Source of the DNA: Citrobacter rodentium NBRC 105723 = DSM 16636
GTDB taxonomy: Bacteria > Pseudomonadota > Gammaproteobacteria > Enterobacterales > Enterobacteriaceae
DNA: 64,000 bases
Reading direction: 5' to 3'
NCBI RefSeq assembly: GCF_021278985.1
Contig: NZ_CP082833.1
Coordinates: 2,666,001-2,730,000, forward strand
The notes below the pieces were generated by a model. The model ran no database searches, had not been told where the DNA came from, and saw only the letters and a list, made by a program, of their open reading frames with translations. The translations under genes were made by a program, and so were the position numbers. Positions within the stretch are counted from its first letter, which is position 1. Every line of letters begins with the position of its first letter. Of the stretch, positions 24,015 through 31,584 are shown piece by piece.

Positions 24015-24038
24015 CCACGACTTCGGTCGTGGTCTTTT
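24015..24038 (+). terminator. Rho-independent terminator with UUCG tetraloop
   Basis: Stem CCACGAC (24015-24021), loop TTCG, stem GTCGTGG (24026-24032), then TCTTTT. It follows the CbrC fragment by 30 bases. Confidence 0.88.
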
Positions 24039-24058
24039 GCGTTTGCATATAAATGCAA

Positions 24059-24126
24059 CGTCCGCTCCTCGCTCTTAGCAGATATTCAGCTCGGTTAACT
24101 AAGTTCACTTCGTGCCAAAAGCGGAC
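24059..24126. repeat. Small structured repeat, copy 2
   Basis: Starts with the same CGTCCGCTCCTCGCTC as copy 1 and closes with the inverted AGCGGAC at 24120-24126. Confidence 0.6.
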
Positions 24127-24186
24127 AGTGCCGATCAATAGTTAGTTGACAGCGAACCTGCTTAAAATGATCTCCAGAGTGACCAG

Positions 24187-25137
24187 TTAAATGATGTTAC
24201 GGGTGAACTGCTGCTCAGTGATAGTACTGCCCCACTGATCTCCCTCCCACTCTTTCGTTAGTTCAAAACCAAATGATTCGTACAACCGTCTCGCCGCTGT
24301 AAGCTTATTAAATGTCCATAACTGAACCGCGGTGAATTCCTGCTCTTCGCAAAAGTTCATCGCTTCCTGAATTAGCTTTCTGCCTAATCCGCTGCCACGG
24401 CAGCCATCATCCAGGATAAACCAGCGCAAATGTGCTTCATTATTACCCAGATCCTCACCGTCTATTGCCACTGATCCAACAATGCGATCATTCACTGTTG
24501 CCAGCCAAATCTGATTACATGCCTTATCAAGACGGTTGGTAAAATCAGCGAGACCCTGAGCGACTTTACCTTCAAAAAAACCGCCAAAATTATGCTCTCT
24601 CGCGTAGTAGCTACCATGCATTTCAGTAATGCGACCAATCATGCCAGCATGGTAACCCGTAATAATTTTTAAACCGCTCAGTCCATTGAGTTCCGTACTA
24701 TTACGACAGGCTTTCAGAGCATTGGCATATGAAGAAACACCCTGATAGACAGCTTGTTGATGATAGTGGTCCAGTTTTTGTAATGCGGCAACCACTCGTT
24801 CGTCACCGTAATTATTGATAGCTCTTACGGTCTTTTGGCCTTTTCCTGTAAGGCAAAGTCGCTTTGCCCTTGCGTCTTCAGAAGAGGGGGTTTCTGCCAC
24901 TTCTCCAGCATCGACAAGTTTCGCAAGCATTCGGCTGACGCTGGACTTTTCCAGCCCCAGAATCTGCACCAGTTGGGCTGCCGTCAGTGAACCCTGCGCC
25001 TCAATCTCAAGCAGGGCATGGACAGCTGAGGGAGGGTAATCTGTTGCAGCCAGTGTAGTGTGCATAAAGCCCAGCTCTCGGACCATAGCACGAGAGGCGA
25101 CGCGTATACCTTGAACAACTGATGATTCTGGATTCAT
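24187..25137 (-). CDS. MarR-type HTH fused to GNAT acetyltransferase
   Basis: The 316-residue protein has an N-terminal MarR winged helix (residues about 1-145: SAVHALLEIEAQGSLTAAQL, GLEKSSVSRMLAKLVDAGEV, EDARAKRLCLTGKG) joined to a C-terminal GNAT domain (about 165-316) with the acetyl-CoA loop DGCRGSGLGRKLIQEA and motif B LYESFGFELTKEW. Such fusions are widespread in bacteria; the substrate is unknown and roles in stress response or self-regulation are typical guesses. It stands alone, with an AT-rich upstream region that includes GTTGTACAATACAACC, a near-perfect palindrome that could be its own operator (25159-25174). Confidence 0.9.
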   Translation of the reverse strand: MNPESSVVQGIRVASRAMVRELGFMHTTLAATDYPPSAVHALLEIEAQGSLTAAQLVQILGLEKSSVSRMLAKLVDAGEVAETPSSEDARAKRLCLTGKGQKTVRAINNYGDERVVAALQKLDHYHQQAVYQGVSSYANALKACRNSTELNGLSGLKIITGYHAGMIGRITEMHGSYYAREHNFGGFFEGKVAQGLADFTNRLDKACNQIWLATVNDRIVGSVAIDGEDLGNNEAHLRWFILDDGCRGSGLGRKLIQEAMNFCEEQEFTAVQLWTFNKLTAARRLYESFGFELTKEWEGDQWGSTITEQQFTRNII

Positions 25138-25158
25138 AAAACAGTCTCCGGTAGATGG

Positions 25159-25174
25159 TTGTACAATACAACCA
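25159..25174. promoter_or_regulatory. Candidate MarR-type operator upstream of the MarR-GNAT gene
   Basis: GGTTGTACAATACAACC-type symmetry 22-37 bases upstream of the start codon: half sites GGTTGTA and TACAACC flank a short centre. MarR regulators commonly bind such 16-20 bp palindromes near their own start. Only symmetry and position support this. Confidence 0.5.
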
Positions 25175-25205
25175 CTTTACCGACGACAATGTCAATGTTA
25201 TTTGC

Positions 25206-25248
25206 GGTCCGCTCTTCGCTCACATTAGACCTTTCCCAGACAGCGGAA
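25206..25248. repeat. Small structured repeat, degenerate copy 3
   Basis: GGTCCGCTCTTCGCTC (14 of 16 bases as in copies 1 and 2) followed by AGCGGAA at 25242-25248. Confidence 0.45.
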
Positions 25249-25600
25249 CAAACAGAAACAGCCTTCCGGTAATCTGCGAGGCGATAAGATTTTTCAGTTG
25301 GTTTTGCTGCGTCGATTTGCTTTACCGTGGGCATGTGGGCATAAATCCGTGGTCATTTTGCAGTGTGCCCATAATATATCCGCAAAAGTTTGCGCGTAGT
25401 CAATTCGCTTTGGTTCGCTTCGGTTGTATATGAATGCTTAATTATAAAGGTGTGATTATCGTTGTGTTCTGGTGTGGAGAGGTGGGTTATGTCTGAAGTG
25501 GCCTCCCCTACAGGATCAGTAAACCAAGGTAACATCATGACTATTAAAGATATTTATTAGTTGCGCGTTGGGGGGATACATAGAGGGATATTAAGCCGAA
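25249..25600. other. 352-base gap without a supported gene
   Basis: No coding sequence I can defend. A 23-codon + strand frame from ATG 25489 is too short and unfamiliar. No insertion-sequence ends recognised. Confidence 0.5.
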
Positions 25601-25632
25601 TGGCGGTAACGGAAGGAAGGGCATTACCGCCA
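25601..25632 (-). terminator. Hairpin at the 3' end of the DUF4160/DUF2442 pair
   Basis: Perfect 9-bp arms TGGCGGTAA (25601-25609) and TTACCGCCA (25624-25632) start 9 bases past the minus-strand stop. The following T content is poor, so termination strength is uncertain. Confidence 0.5.
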
Positions 25633-25640
25633 GTGGAATT

Positions 25641-25889
25641 TTATGCGGCGCTGTGCGGCCTGAATGTCACATCGCCACGCCCGGCGAGAAGCCCTTCAAT
25701 AGAAACATCCTCATTGAGGCTATCCCAGTGAATACCACGGCGGCTTAACTCAAAGTCGTTTCGCTCATCAGGGCTGGCGTGCATCAATTTGGGAAACCAT
25801 GCCAACGGTATGCCCAGTGTACGGGCATCGCTTAACTCTACCCACATATTGTATTCGTCGAACTTTACGTTTTTAGGCGAAATAGTCAT
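25641..25889 (-). CDS. DUF2442 protein, putative antitoxin-like partner
   Basis: 82 residues matching DUF2442: ISPKNVKFDEYNMWVELSD followed by TLGIPLAWFPKLMHASPDER, ending IHWDSLNEDVSIEGLLAGRG. These small proteins usually follow a DUF4160 gene, and the pair has been proposed as a toxin-antitoxin-like module, though function is not established. The start overlaps the upstream gene by 17 bases, so the two are translationally coupled. Confidence 0.85.
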   Translation of the reverse strand: MTISPKNVKFDEYNMWVELSDARTLGIPLAWFPKLMHASPDERNDFELSRRGIHWDSLNEDVSIEGLLAGRGDVTFRPHSAA

Positions 25890-26115
25890 TCCACGCCTCC
25901 ATTAGTAGTTTGCGATTTTCTTCAACCACTCCCACCAGCTCCTTCAGATCGCGAGCATTAAAACCATCATTACGCGCCAGCAGCACTTCAGGTGTTAGCC
26001 AGAATTTTGCCTCACCATCAGTGCCGCGAATGTGAATGTGTGCCGGTTCGAGGGGGGCGCCCTCATTCGAATAGAAAAAGAACCGATACCCCTTAAATCT
26101 TAGTATGACAGGCAT
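25873..26115 (-). CDS. DUF4160 protein, putative toxin-like partner
   Basis: 80 residues typical of DUF4160: MPVILRFKGYRFFFYSNEG, EPAHIHIRG (the conserved P-H-I-H motif), GEAKFWLTPEVLLARNDGF and the LKELVGVVEENRKLLMEAWN helix. Usually paired with DUF2442, as here with a 17-base overlap. The His-rich motif suggests a metal or nucleotide site but no activity is established for the family. It begins the pair; a promoter should lie within the preceding 100 bases. Confidence 0.85.
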   Translation of the reverse strand: MPVILRFKGYRFFFYSNEGAPLEPAHIHIRGTDGEAKFWLTPEVLLARNDGFNARDLKELVGVVEENRKLLMEAWNDYFA

Positions 26116-26223
26116 AAATAAGTTCTCAATGTTTAGTTAATTGACCTGCGCATTTGACTGCTTTGCATACAATAAGCCACCAGCCAGCGAGATGATAAAA
26201 TCATCTACATAATCATCAAGCCC

Positions 26224-26937
26224 CTACCACAGGCTTTGCTGTGCTATCTCCTCATGTCGCGAATAAATATCAAGGGCTTCAAGAGGCGAAGCAGGTGCCG
26301 GTATCTCGCCATCAGGATAGGATTCAGCATATTCTTTCGGATCTGTAAACCGCCAGTACTCTTCGTGGGTTATACCAGAGCTCGCGAAGGTCATCACATT
26401 GGTAGCGCGAGCGGTATCTACCAGCGCCGCAACTCCTGAACGATAAGCCCGGCGATTATCGGCGGTAACCGCTCTGGATCTACACCAGTAAAGATCGTCT
26501 GTACATATTCTCTGTAACGTTCATCTGTACCACGGCATCTGTATTTTTCAATAAAATCAGCAATCAGGCAAAGTAAGTCAGAAATCTCGCTGGCAGCGTT
26601 TCTACGGCATTTTTTATCTATGCCTCATATTTCTACCCTCAGCATTAAGCATGTCACGAGCCGCTATGAGGTTCTGGCGGACAAATCCTAACCCTGAAAG
26701 GTTCTCCGCTAACATTTCTGTATTACGGCTACTGAAAAATGTCTTGATGACATAGCGCGTATACCGAGCGCATTGTTAGGCGCCGGGTCGAACTCCGCGC
26801 AGAATCTCAGAGGTTCTGGCGTGTTTAAACACGCCTGATTGACCATCCTCGCCGCGCCCGGTTGTTGGGTCTACCAGTGCGATTGATTTATCATCACGTT
26901 CTACAATGAAATTCGTGCCGTCTGGTTGACGAGTATT
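26224..26937 (-). pseudogene. Multiply disrupted unrecognised gene(s)
   Basis: Reading the minus strand gives coherent protein-like stretches in successive frames: TNFIVERDDKSIALVDPTTG to a TAA at 26778-26776, continuing in the same frame as YVIKTFFSSRNTEMLAENL to a stop, then a shifted frame with SEISDLLCLIADFIEKYRCR and YREYVQTIFTGVDPERLPP, then another shifted frame with NRRAYRSGVAALVDTARA and EEYWRFTDPKEYAESYPDGE, ending at a TAG at 26226-26224. I do not recognise the product. The pattern (at least one stop and two frameshifts) is that of one or two decaying island genes. Confidence 0.55.
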
Positions 26938-27017
26938 ACCAACCCGCCGCCGTCAGATATGACATATTCTTTGTCTTTAGGTTGAGCGTTCTTTATTTCG
27001 ATATTGGTTAAGGGTAT
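26915..27017 (-). pseudogene. N-terminal remnant of a P4-type tyrosine-recombinase integrase
   Basis: The minus strand reads PLTNIEIKNAQPKDKEYVIS then DGGGLVILV, the N-terminal DUF4102 arm-binding domain of P4-family phage integrases (family pattern PLTD.EIRNAKP...DGGGLYLLV). The expected ATG is ATA here, and homology ends after about 33 codons where unrelated sequence joins; no catalytic R-H-R-Y domain is present. It lies 164 bases from the 3' end of tRNA-Arg and points away from it, the standard arrangement for an integrase beside its att site. So an island once inserted at this tRNA. Confidence 0.75.
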
Positions 27018-27180
27018 GTGTCCCTCCCGAAGTTCTAACAGCACGAGGGTACTTTAAAGGGACACTTTTGGTTGTGTTTATAGGTGCTATTCACTGGAAA
27101 TCATTAGTTATGAAAAATGCTGCAAGGCCTTGTGTTATATGGGGTTGATGGGATTTATGAGAGGTGGAAGAAAGAGGTCA

Positions 27181-27255
27181 TGGTGTCCCCTGCAGGAATC
27201 GAACCTGCAACTAGCCCTTAGGAGGGGCTCGTTATATCCATTTAACTAAGGGGAC
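27181..27255 (-). tRNA. argW: tRNA-Arg (anticodon CCU)
   Basis: Minus strand gives a 75-nt cloverleaf with encoded CCA: acceptor GTCCCCT, anticodon loop CTCCTAA with CCT, T-arm GGTTCGATTCC and 3' end GGGGACACCA. It matches argW, which lies next to yfdC in E. coli K-12 and is a known prophage/island attachment site. Here an integrase remnant sits just downstream. Confidence 0.95.
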
Positions 27256-27329
27256 AAGGCGGCAAGAGTATAGCGTTTTTTATTCGCCGGAGTAAGTAGT
27301 TGCCGCCTGACTGCTCAAACAGTCGCCAT

Positions 27330-28259
27330 TCAGCGTTGTTTTTCCTGCTTTTCTTGCCCAGACGCGCGCTGTCGGGCCTCTTCTTTACGCTTGTTGCTCA
27401 TGTCGTTGCGAATCTGCGCGTGGCTCATCAGCGCAAAGATAAACGTTCCGCCGCAAATATTGCCGGCCAGCGTTGGCAAGGCGAACGGCCAGATAAAATC
27501 GCTCCAGTGCAGCGTGCCGTTAAACACCAGATAGAGTATTTCCACCGAACCGACAACGATATGGGTGGTGTCGCCAAGGGCAATTAGCCAGGTCATCAGG
27601 ATAATCACCACGATTTTGGCCGCCCCGGCCGCCGGGAACATCCACACCATCGTGGCGATAAGCCAGCCGGAGATAATGGCGTTGGCAAACATCTCAGTGG
27701 GGCTGTTTTTCATCACCTCCATGCCGATTTTGACAAACGCGTCGCGCGTCTCTTCGTCAAAAATAGGCATATACTCAAACGCCCATGCGGCAATACCGGT
27801 ACCGAGCACGTTGCCAAGCAGCACTACGCTCCACAGGCGCATCAGCAGGCCGAAGTTGCCGAGCGTCGGGTTTTGCATTACCGGTAAAACCGCTGTCACG
27901 GTGTTTTCAGTAAAAAGCTGCTGGCGCGCCATAATGACGATAATAAAGCCAAAGGTGTAGCCGAGGTTCTCTATTAAAAAACCGCCGGGAACGCCTTCAA
28001 GCTGAACGTGGAAAATGCCCTTCGCCAGCAGCGATGCGCCCATTGAAAGCCCGGCGGCGATGGCGGACCATAGCAGCGCCATCGCGTCGCGCTCCATCTC
28101 TTTCTCGCCATCCTGGCGGATATGCTCGTGGATCGCCATCGCGCGGGAAGGGAGGCGCTCTTCATCGACCTCAATCTTTTTTCCGCGCTGTTTCTCTTCG
28201 CTTTCCACTTCCAGATCGTCGCTGTGGCGATCAATTTTATCGTTTTCAAGATTATCCAT
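27330..28259 (-). CDS. yfdC: Formate/nitrite-transporter-family inner-membrane protein YfdC
   Basis: From the ATG at 28259 the product is 309 residues, as in E. coli (310). It has a long charged cytoplasmic N-terminus (EVESEEKQRGKKIEVDEERL) and then the FNT six-helix channel fold starting at MALLWSAIAAGLSMGASLLA and including LWSVVLLGNVLGTGIAAW and ANAIISGWLIATMVWM. The C-terminal tail is charged. The substrate of YfdC is not well defined in the literature I know. A longer open frame to 28472 reaches into the divergent mlaA leader and is not supported. The 289-base gap to mlaA holds both promoters. Confidence 0.93.
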   Translation of the reverse strand: MDNLENDKIDRHSDDLEVESEEKQRGKKIEVDEERLPSRAMAIHEHIRQDGEKEMERDAMALLWSAIAAGLSMGASLLAKGIFHVQLEGVPGGFLIENLGYTFGFIIVIMARQQLFTENTVTAVLPVMQNPTLGNFGLLMRLWSVVLLGNVLGTGIAAWAFEYMPIFDEETRDAFVKIGMEVMKNSPTEMFANAIISGWLIATMVWMFPAAGAAKIVVIILMTWLIALGDTTHIVVGSVEILYLVFNGTLHWSDFIWPFALPTLAGNICGGTFIFALMSHAQIRNDMSNKRKEEARQRASGQEKQEKQR

Positions 28260-28548
28260 ATAATGTCCCGGGTATGCGCAGTGATAAATTAAGCGTAGCG
28301 GCTTTTCCCGGAAGGTCAGGTGGGGGAAACTCTGAAAGCATAAAAAGGGTAACGCGGGTTTTTTCTCCTTTCGCCACAACGGAAACGCTACGCGGCGGCA
28401 TGAACAGGCTATGATCAAAACACCCGCACTGGTGATATAGACAACGTTTGACGTGCTGTTACAATCGCTCACACCTTTACAGGCGGATACGTTCGCGTTC
28501 CGTCATGGATGGCAATCAGCGATAGCCATAATTTACAGGGAGACATTT

Positions 28549-29304
28549 ATGAAGCTTCGCCTGTCGGCGCTTGCGCTGGGAACCACACTGCTGGTGGGCT
28601 GTGCAAGTTCCGGTACAGAACAGCAGGGGCGCTCGGACCCGTTTGAAGGGTTCAACCGCACTATGTACAACTTCAACTTTAACGTGTTGGATCCGTATGT
28701 CGTTCGACCGGTGGCTGTCGCCTGGCGTGATTATGTTCCGCAGCCCGCCCGTAATGGTCTGAGCAACTTCACCGGCAACCTCGAAGAACCAGCGGTGATG
28801 GTGAACTATTTCCTGCAGGGCGATCCGTATCAGGGAATGGTGCATTTTACCCGCTTCTTCCTGAACACGCTTCTCGGGATGGGCGGCTTTATTGACGTCG
28901 CGGGGATGGCGAACCCGAAACTGCAGCGCGTTGAACCGCATCGCTTCGGCAGCACTCTGGGGCACTACGGCGTAGGCTACGGTCCTTATGTGCAGTTGCC
29001 GTTCTACGGCAGCTGGACGCTGCGTGAGGATGGCGGCGATATGGCCGATACGCTTTATCCGGTCCTCTCCTGGCTGACCTGGCCGATGTCTATCGGTAAA
29101 TGGACGATTGAAGGGATTGAAACCCGCGCCCAGCTGCTGGATTCCGATGGCCTGCTGCGTCAGTCCTCCGATCCGTACATTATGGTGCGTGAGGCCTACT
29201 TCCAGCGTCATGACTTTATCGCCAACGGCGGGAAGCTCAAGCCGCAGGAAAACCCGAACGCCCAGGCGATTGAGGATGATTTAAAAGAGATCGACGCCGA
29301 GTAA
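28549..29304 (+). CDS. mlaA: Outer-membrane lipoprotein MlaA (VacJ), retrograde phospholipid transport
   Basis: ATG at 28549 with AGGGAG upstream gives 251 residues, equal to E. coli MlaA. Lipobox LVGC follows the signal peptide (ALALGTTLLVGCAS). Conserved blocks DPFEGFNRTMYNFN, GFIDVAGMANPKL and FGSTLGHYGVGYGPYVQLP are intact. MlaA sits in the outer membrane with OmpC/F and passes mislocalised outer-leaflet phospholipids to MlaC and the MlaFEDB importer, keeping lipid asymmetry. It is convergent with fadL across a shared terminator. Confidence 0.97.
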   Translation: MKLRLSALALGTTLLVGCASSGTEQQGRSDPFEGFNRTMYNFNFNVLDPYVVRPVAVAWRDYVPQPARNGLSNFTGNLEEPAVMVNYFLQGDPYQGMVHFTRFFLNTLLGMGGFIDVAGMANPKLQRVEPHRFGSTLGHYGVGYGPYVQLPFYGSWTLREDGGDMADTLYPVLSWLTWPMSIGKWTIEGIETRAQLLDSDGLLRQSSDPYIMVREAYFQRHDFIANGGKLKPQENPNAQAIEDDLKEIDAE

Positions 29305-29366
29305 GCGAATGCCTGATGGCGCGAAGCATGGTTTGTAACGCCCGCCGCCATCCGGCAAAAAGCCTT
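29305..29366. repeat. REP element downstream of mlaA
   Basis: GCCTGATGGCGC...CGCCGCCATCCGGCA is a typical imperfect REP palindrome between convergent genes. Confidence 0.75.
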
Positions 29367-29377
29367 GCGGAAGACAT

Positions 29378-29412
29378 AAAAAAAGGTGAGCCAGAGAGCG
29401 CTCACCTTTTTT
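29378..29412. terminator. Bidirectional terminator between mlaA and fadL
   Basis: A7 run, GGTGAGC stem, short loop, GCTCACC stem, T6 run: symmetric so it can end transcripts from both directions of the convergent pair. Confidence 0.9.
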
Positions 29413-29424
29413 ACATCTGAACTA

Positions 29425-30762
29425 TCAGAACGCGTAGTTGAGGTTCATACCGTACAGCCAGGCCTTACCTTCAGATTCGAAAGAGTACGGGCCTTCTTCG
29501 AATTTAACTTTTTGACCGTGCATATAAGAGACGCCGACATCGACCGAAGCATCCTTATTAAAGGCGTAGGTTGCGCCTGCGCTCAGCCAGAAGCGGTCCT
29601 GGTCCGGAATGGAGATGGAGCGACGGTTAGCCGGAACCGGGCTGTCATCGAAGGCGATACCGGTACGGAATGTCCAGGTATCGTCGTAGTAGTAAGTTGT
29701 CCCCAACGCGATGCGATAGGAATCCTTAAAGCCTTCTTCTTTATAGAACAGCGTCTGGCCGTTGTTGTTTTTCGCTTTCAGCTCTTCGAACTGACTCCAG
29801 CTGGTATACGCCATGCTGTAGTGAACCGCCCACTGCGGCGCAACGCGGTTGTAACCTGAAACTTCCCACATTTCCGGCAGGTTCAGGTTAAGTGAGCCGT
29901 CGATCGTACCGCCGTTGGTACCGGCAGGCAGGCTGGCGAATACCGGGCGCAGCTGCGGCGGAATACGATCCATTGACGGCAGACTGCTGCGGTAATCGCC
30001 GTCGAAGTCGACTTTCACTTCCGAGCGGTAGGTGAAGCCGTAGCGGTTGTCTTTATCCACTTCGTAAAGGATACCGGCGTTCCAGCCGAAGCCCCACTCG
30101 TCGCCCTTCAGACGCGCAATCTGCGTGTCGGCCGGATACTGAGCAGCCAGCGCAGGAGGAATCAGGCCGCCGGAGCCTGCGACGATCTGCTGCGGCAGGT
30201 CGCCCGCATAGCGCTCAAGTTTCGCTTTGGCATACACGGCGTTAAAGCCGAGGCCGAAGCTGAAGTGATTATTCAGGCGATAGGCGCCGCTCAGGTTCAG
30301 GTTAAGGGTTTCCAGATCGGTTTTCCCGCCCATCGAGCCTGCGGCGTAAGTATTATTAAACTCGGTCGCCAGACCATAGTTAGAGGTGACGGACGCTCCC
30401 CAACCGAACTGATCGTTAATGGGAGCCACAAAGTGCAGGTTCGGCACCCATGCCGTCGGCGCGATGTTGTCCTGGCTGGCGTCGTTACCGATGCGCGAGC
30501 GACCGGAAATATCCACGTCCGGATCGACAAAAATTGCGCCGCCAGAGAAGGTCGGACGGTCGAACATGGTGATCAGCGCCGGGTTGCGACTGACGTTACC
30601 CGCATCGTCAGCGATTGCGCCTTCCCCGGAATAGGCCCGGCCAAGACCAGAGGAAGAAAATTCGTTTAGCTGAAAGCCTGCAGACCAGGCCTGGGTGGAG
30701 ATAAGTGCCACTGCGACTGCGAGAGCAGACTTTGTAAACAGGGTTTTCTGGCTCATGACCAT
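29425..30762 (-). CDS. fadL: Long-chain fatty acid outer-membrane transporter FadL
   Basis: 445 residues with signal peptide ([19 protein letters not shown]) and mature [20 protein letters not shown], the plug and hatch region conserved in E. coli FadL; it ends with [12 protein letters not shown], a barrel-closing strand with terminal Phe. It imports exogenous long-chain fatty acids by lateral diffusion from the barrel. ATG 30756 (MSQKT) is an alternative start. The middle extracellular segments around residues 180-215 and 250-285 look unlike the E. coli sequence while strands are conserved. Two FadR boxes lie upstream. Confidence 0.96.
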   Translation of the reverse strand: MVMSQKTLFTKSALAVAVALISTQAWSAGFQLNEFSSSGLGRAYSGEGAIADDAGNVSRNPALITMFDRPTFSGGAIFVDPDVDISGRSRIGNDASQDNIAPTAWVPNLHFVAPINDQFGWGASVTSNYGLATEFNNTYAAGSMGGKTDLETLNLNLSGAYRLNNHFSFGLGFNAVYAKAKLERYAGDLPQQIVAGSGGLIPPALAAQYPADTQIARLKGDEWGFGWNAGILYEVDKDNRYGFTYRSEVKVDFDGDYRSSLPSMDRIPPQLRPVFASLPAGTNGGTIDGSLNLNLPEMWEVSGYNRVAPQWAVHYSMAYTSWSQFEELKAKNNNGQTLFYKEEGFKDSYRIALGTTYYYDDTWTFRTGIAFDDSPVPANRRSISIPDQDRFWLSAGATYAFNKDASVDVGVSYMHGQKVKFEEGPYSFESEGKAWLYGMNLNYAF

Positions 30763-31126
30763 AACCTCATGATTTATTTTTATACAAACTATGTTACATG
30801 CTGTAACAGGAGCGCGAAGTGTAGGGTCTGCGGTACGACTTGGAAATCAGACCAGTGGCGAGAGTATAGGTCTGACCAGCTAATATGTTGCAAGTATGTT
30901 TATAAGTTTTTTCAATTGTGATCTCAGAAACGCGATCCAGCTGGCAAATTTGCCGGGGTCTCTCATCAACCGTTTGGGTGAAATTTGTTTTAGATCATTT
31001 TTAAGTGTGATTTCGGTCACTTCTCTCATTTTGCATAATTAACCGCTGGAGAGGCGAAAGTCGGGGGCGTAAAATATCCCCATCGTTTATCTGGCACCCT
31101 GGGTGCGAATACAGAGGAAATCTACA
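30763..31126. other. Regulatory gap between divergent fadL and yfcZ
   Basis: 364 bases without a gene. It holds the fadL promoter region with FadR boxes (30842-30881) and the yfcZ leader. The AT-rich part near 30990-31050 contains several TTTTAGATCATTTTTAAG-like stretches where CRP or ArcA sites could lie; no firm call. Confidence 0.6.
30842..30881 (-). promoter_or_regulatory. Two FadR operator-like sites upstream of fadL
   Basis: On the minus strand AGCTGGTCAGACCTATA (30881-30865) and CCACTGGTCTGATTTCC (30858-30842) both fit the FadR consensus (ANCTGGTCNGACNNGTT-like). fadL of E. coli has two such operators repressed by FadR without fatty acyl-CoA, so the same control is expected. Confidence 0.8.
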
Positions 31127-31411
31127 ATGAGTAAATGCAGTGCTGATGAAACCCCGGTTTGCTGCTGTATGGATGTTGGTACCATCATGGACAACTCCGA
31201 TTGCACCGCGTCATACAGCCGTGTGTTCGCTAACCGCGCAGAAGCTGAAGAAACGCTGGCGGCGCTGACCGAAAAGGCGCGTAACGTGGAATCTGAGCCT
31301 TGCCAGATCACCCCGACCTTTACCGAAGAGTCTGACGGCGTGCGCCTGGATATCGATTTTGTTTTTGCCTGCGAAGCCGAAACGCTGATCTTCCAGCTGG
31401 GTCTGCGTTAA
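31127..31411 (+). CDS. yfcZ: YfcZ/YiiS family protein (DUF406)
   Basis: ATG 31127 follows AGAGGAAA; 94 residues as in E. coli YfcZ. It is Cys-rich at the N-terminus (MSKCSADETPVCCCMDVG) with the family pattern DNSDCTASYSRVFANRAEAE and a closing DIDFVFACEAETLIFQLGLR. Function is unknown. It has its own terminator and lies upstream of fadI in the same direction but is a separate transcript by the look of the gap. Confidence 0.93.
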   Translation: MSKCSADETPVCCCMDVGTIMDNSDCTASYSRVFANRAEAEETLAALTEKARNVESEPCQITPTFTEESDGVRLDIDFVFACEAETLIFQLGLR

Positions 31412-31426
31412 TCCCGCCTTTCTCTG

Positions 31427-31462
31427 CCCCGACGCGCTTCTGTCGGGGTAGTTCCTTTTTTT
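31427..31462 (+). terminator. Rho-independent terminator after yfcZ
   Basis: Stem CCCCGAC (31427-31433) and GTCGGGG (31442-31448), then TAGTTCC and a T7 run. Confidence 0.88.
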
Positions 31463-31543
31463 CCCGCCATTACTGAGTGTGTCGTAGCTCTCACTTTCAT
31501 CGCCCTCTGCTTGGCTAAATGTAAAAAATTGGTTAAGACTGTG

Positions 31544-31560
31544 ATCAGGTCAGACCACTT
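31544..31560 (+). promoter_or_regulatory. FadR operator upstream of fadIJ
   Basis: ATCAGGTCAGACCACTT fits the FadR consensus and lies 25-41 bases before the fadI start, in the likely promoter region. It implies repression of the anaerobic beta-oxidation operon until acyl-CoA accumulates. Confidence 0.8.
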
Positions 31561-31584
31561 ATTTTATTTTTACAGGGGAGTGTT

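Noticed and set aside
26236..26439. 67-codon + strand frame in the argW accessory region
   Set aside because: It is antisense to a minus-strand pseudogene whose fragments look more protein-like.
1..27180. Second copy of the tRNA-Arg 3' end as an att site
   Set aside because: I looked for TGGTGTCCCCTGCAGG-like sequence and found only the tRNA copy itself; a by-eye search can miss degenerate copies.
28260..28472. N-terminal extension of yfdC
   Set aside because: The extension crosses into the mlaA promoter and lacks homology; the ATG at 28259 gives the known length.
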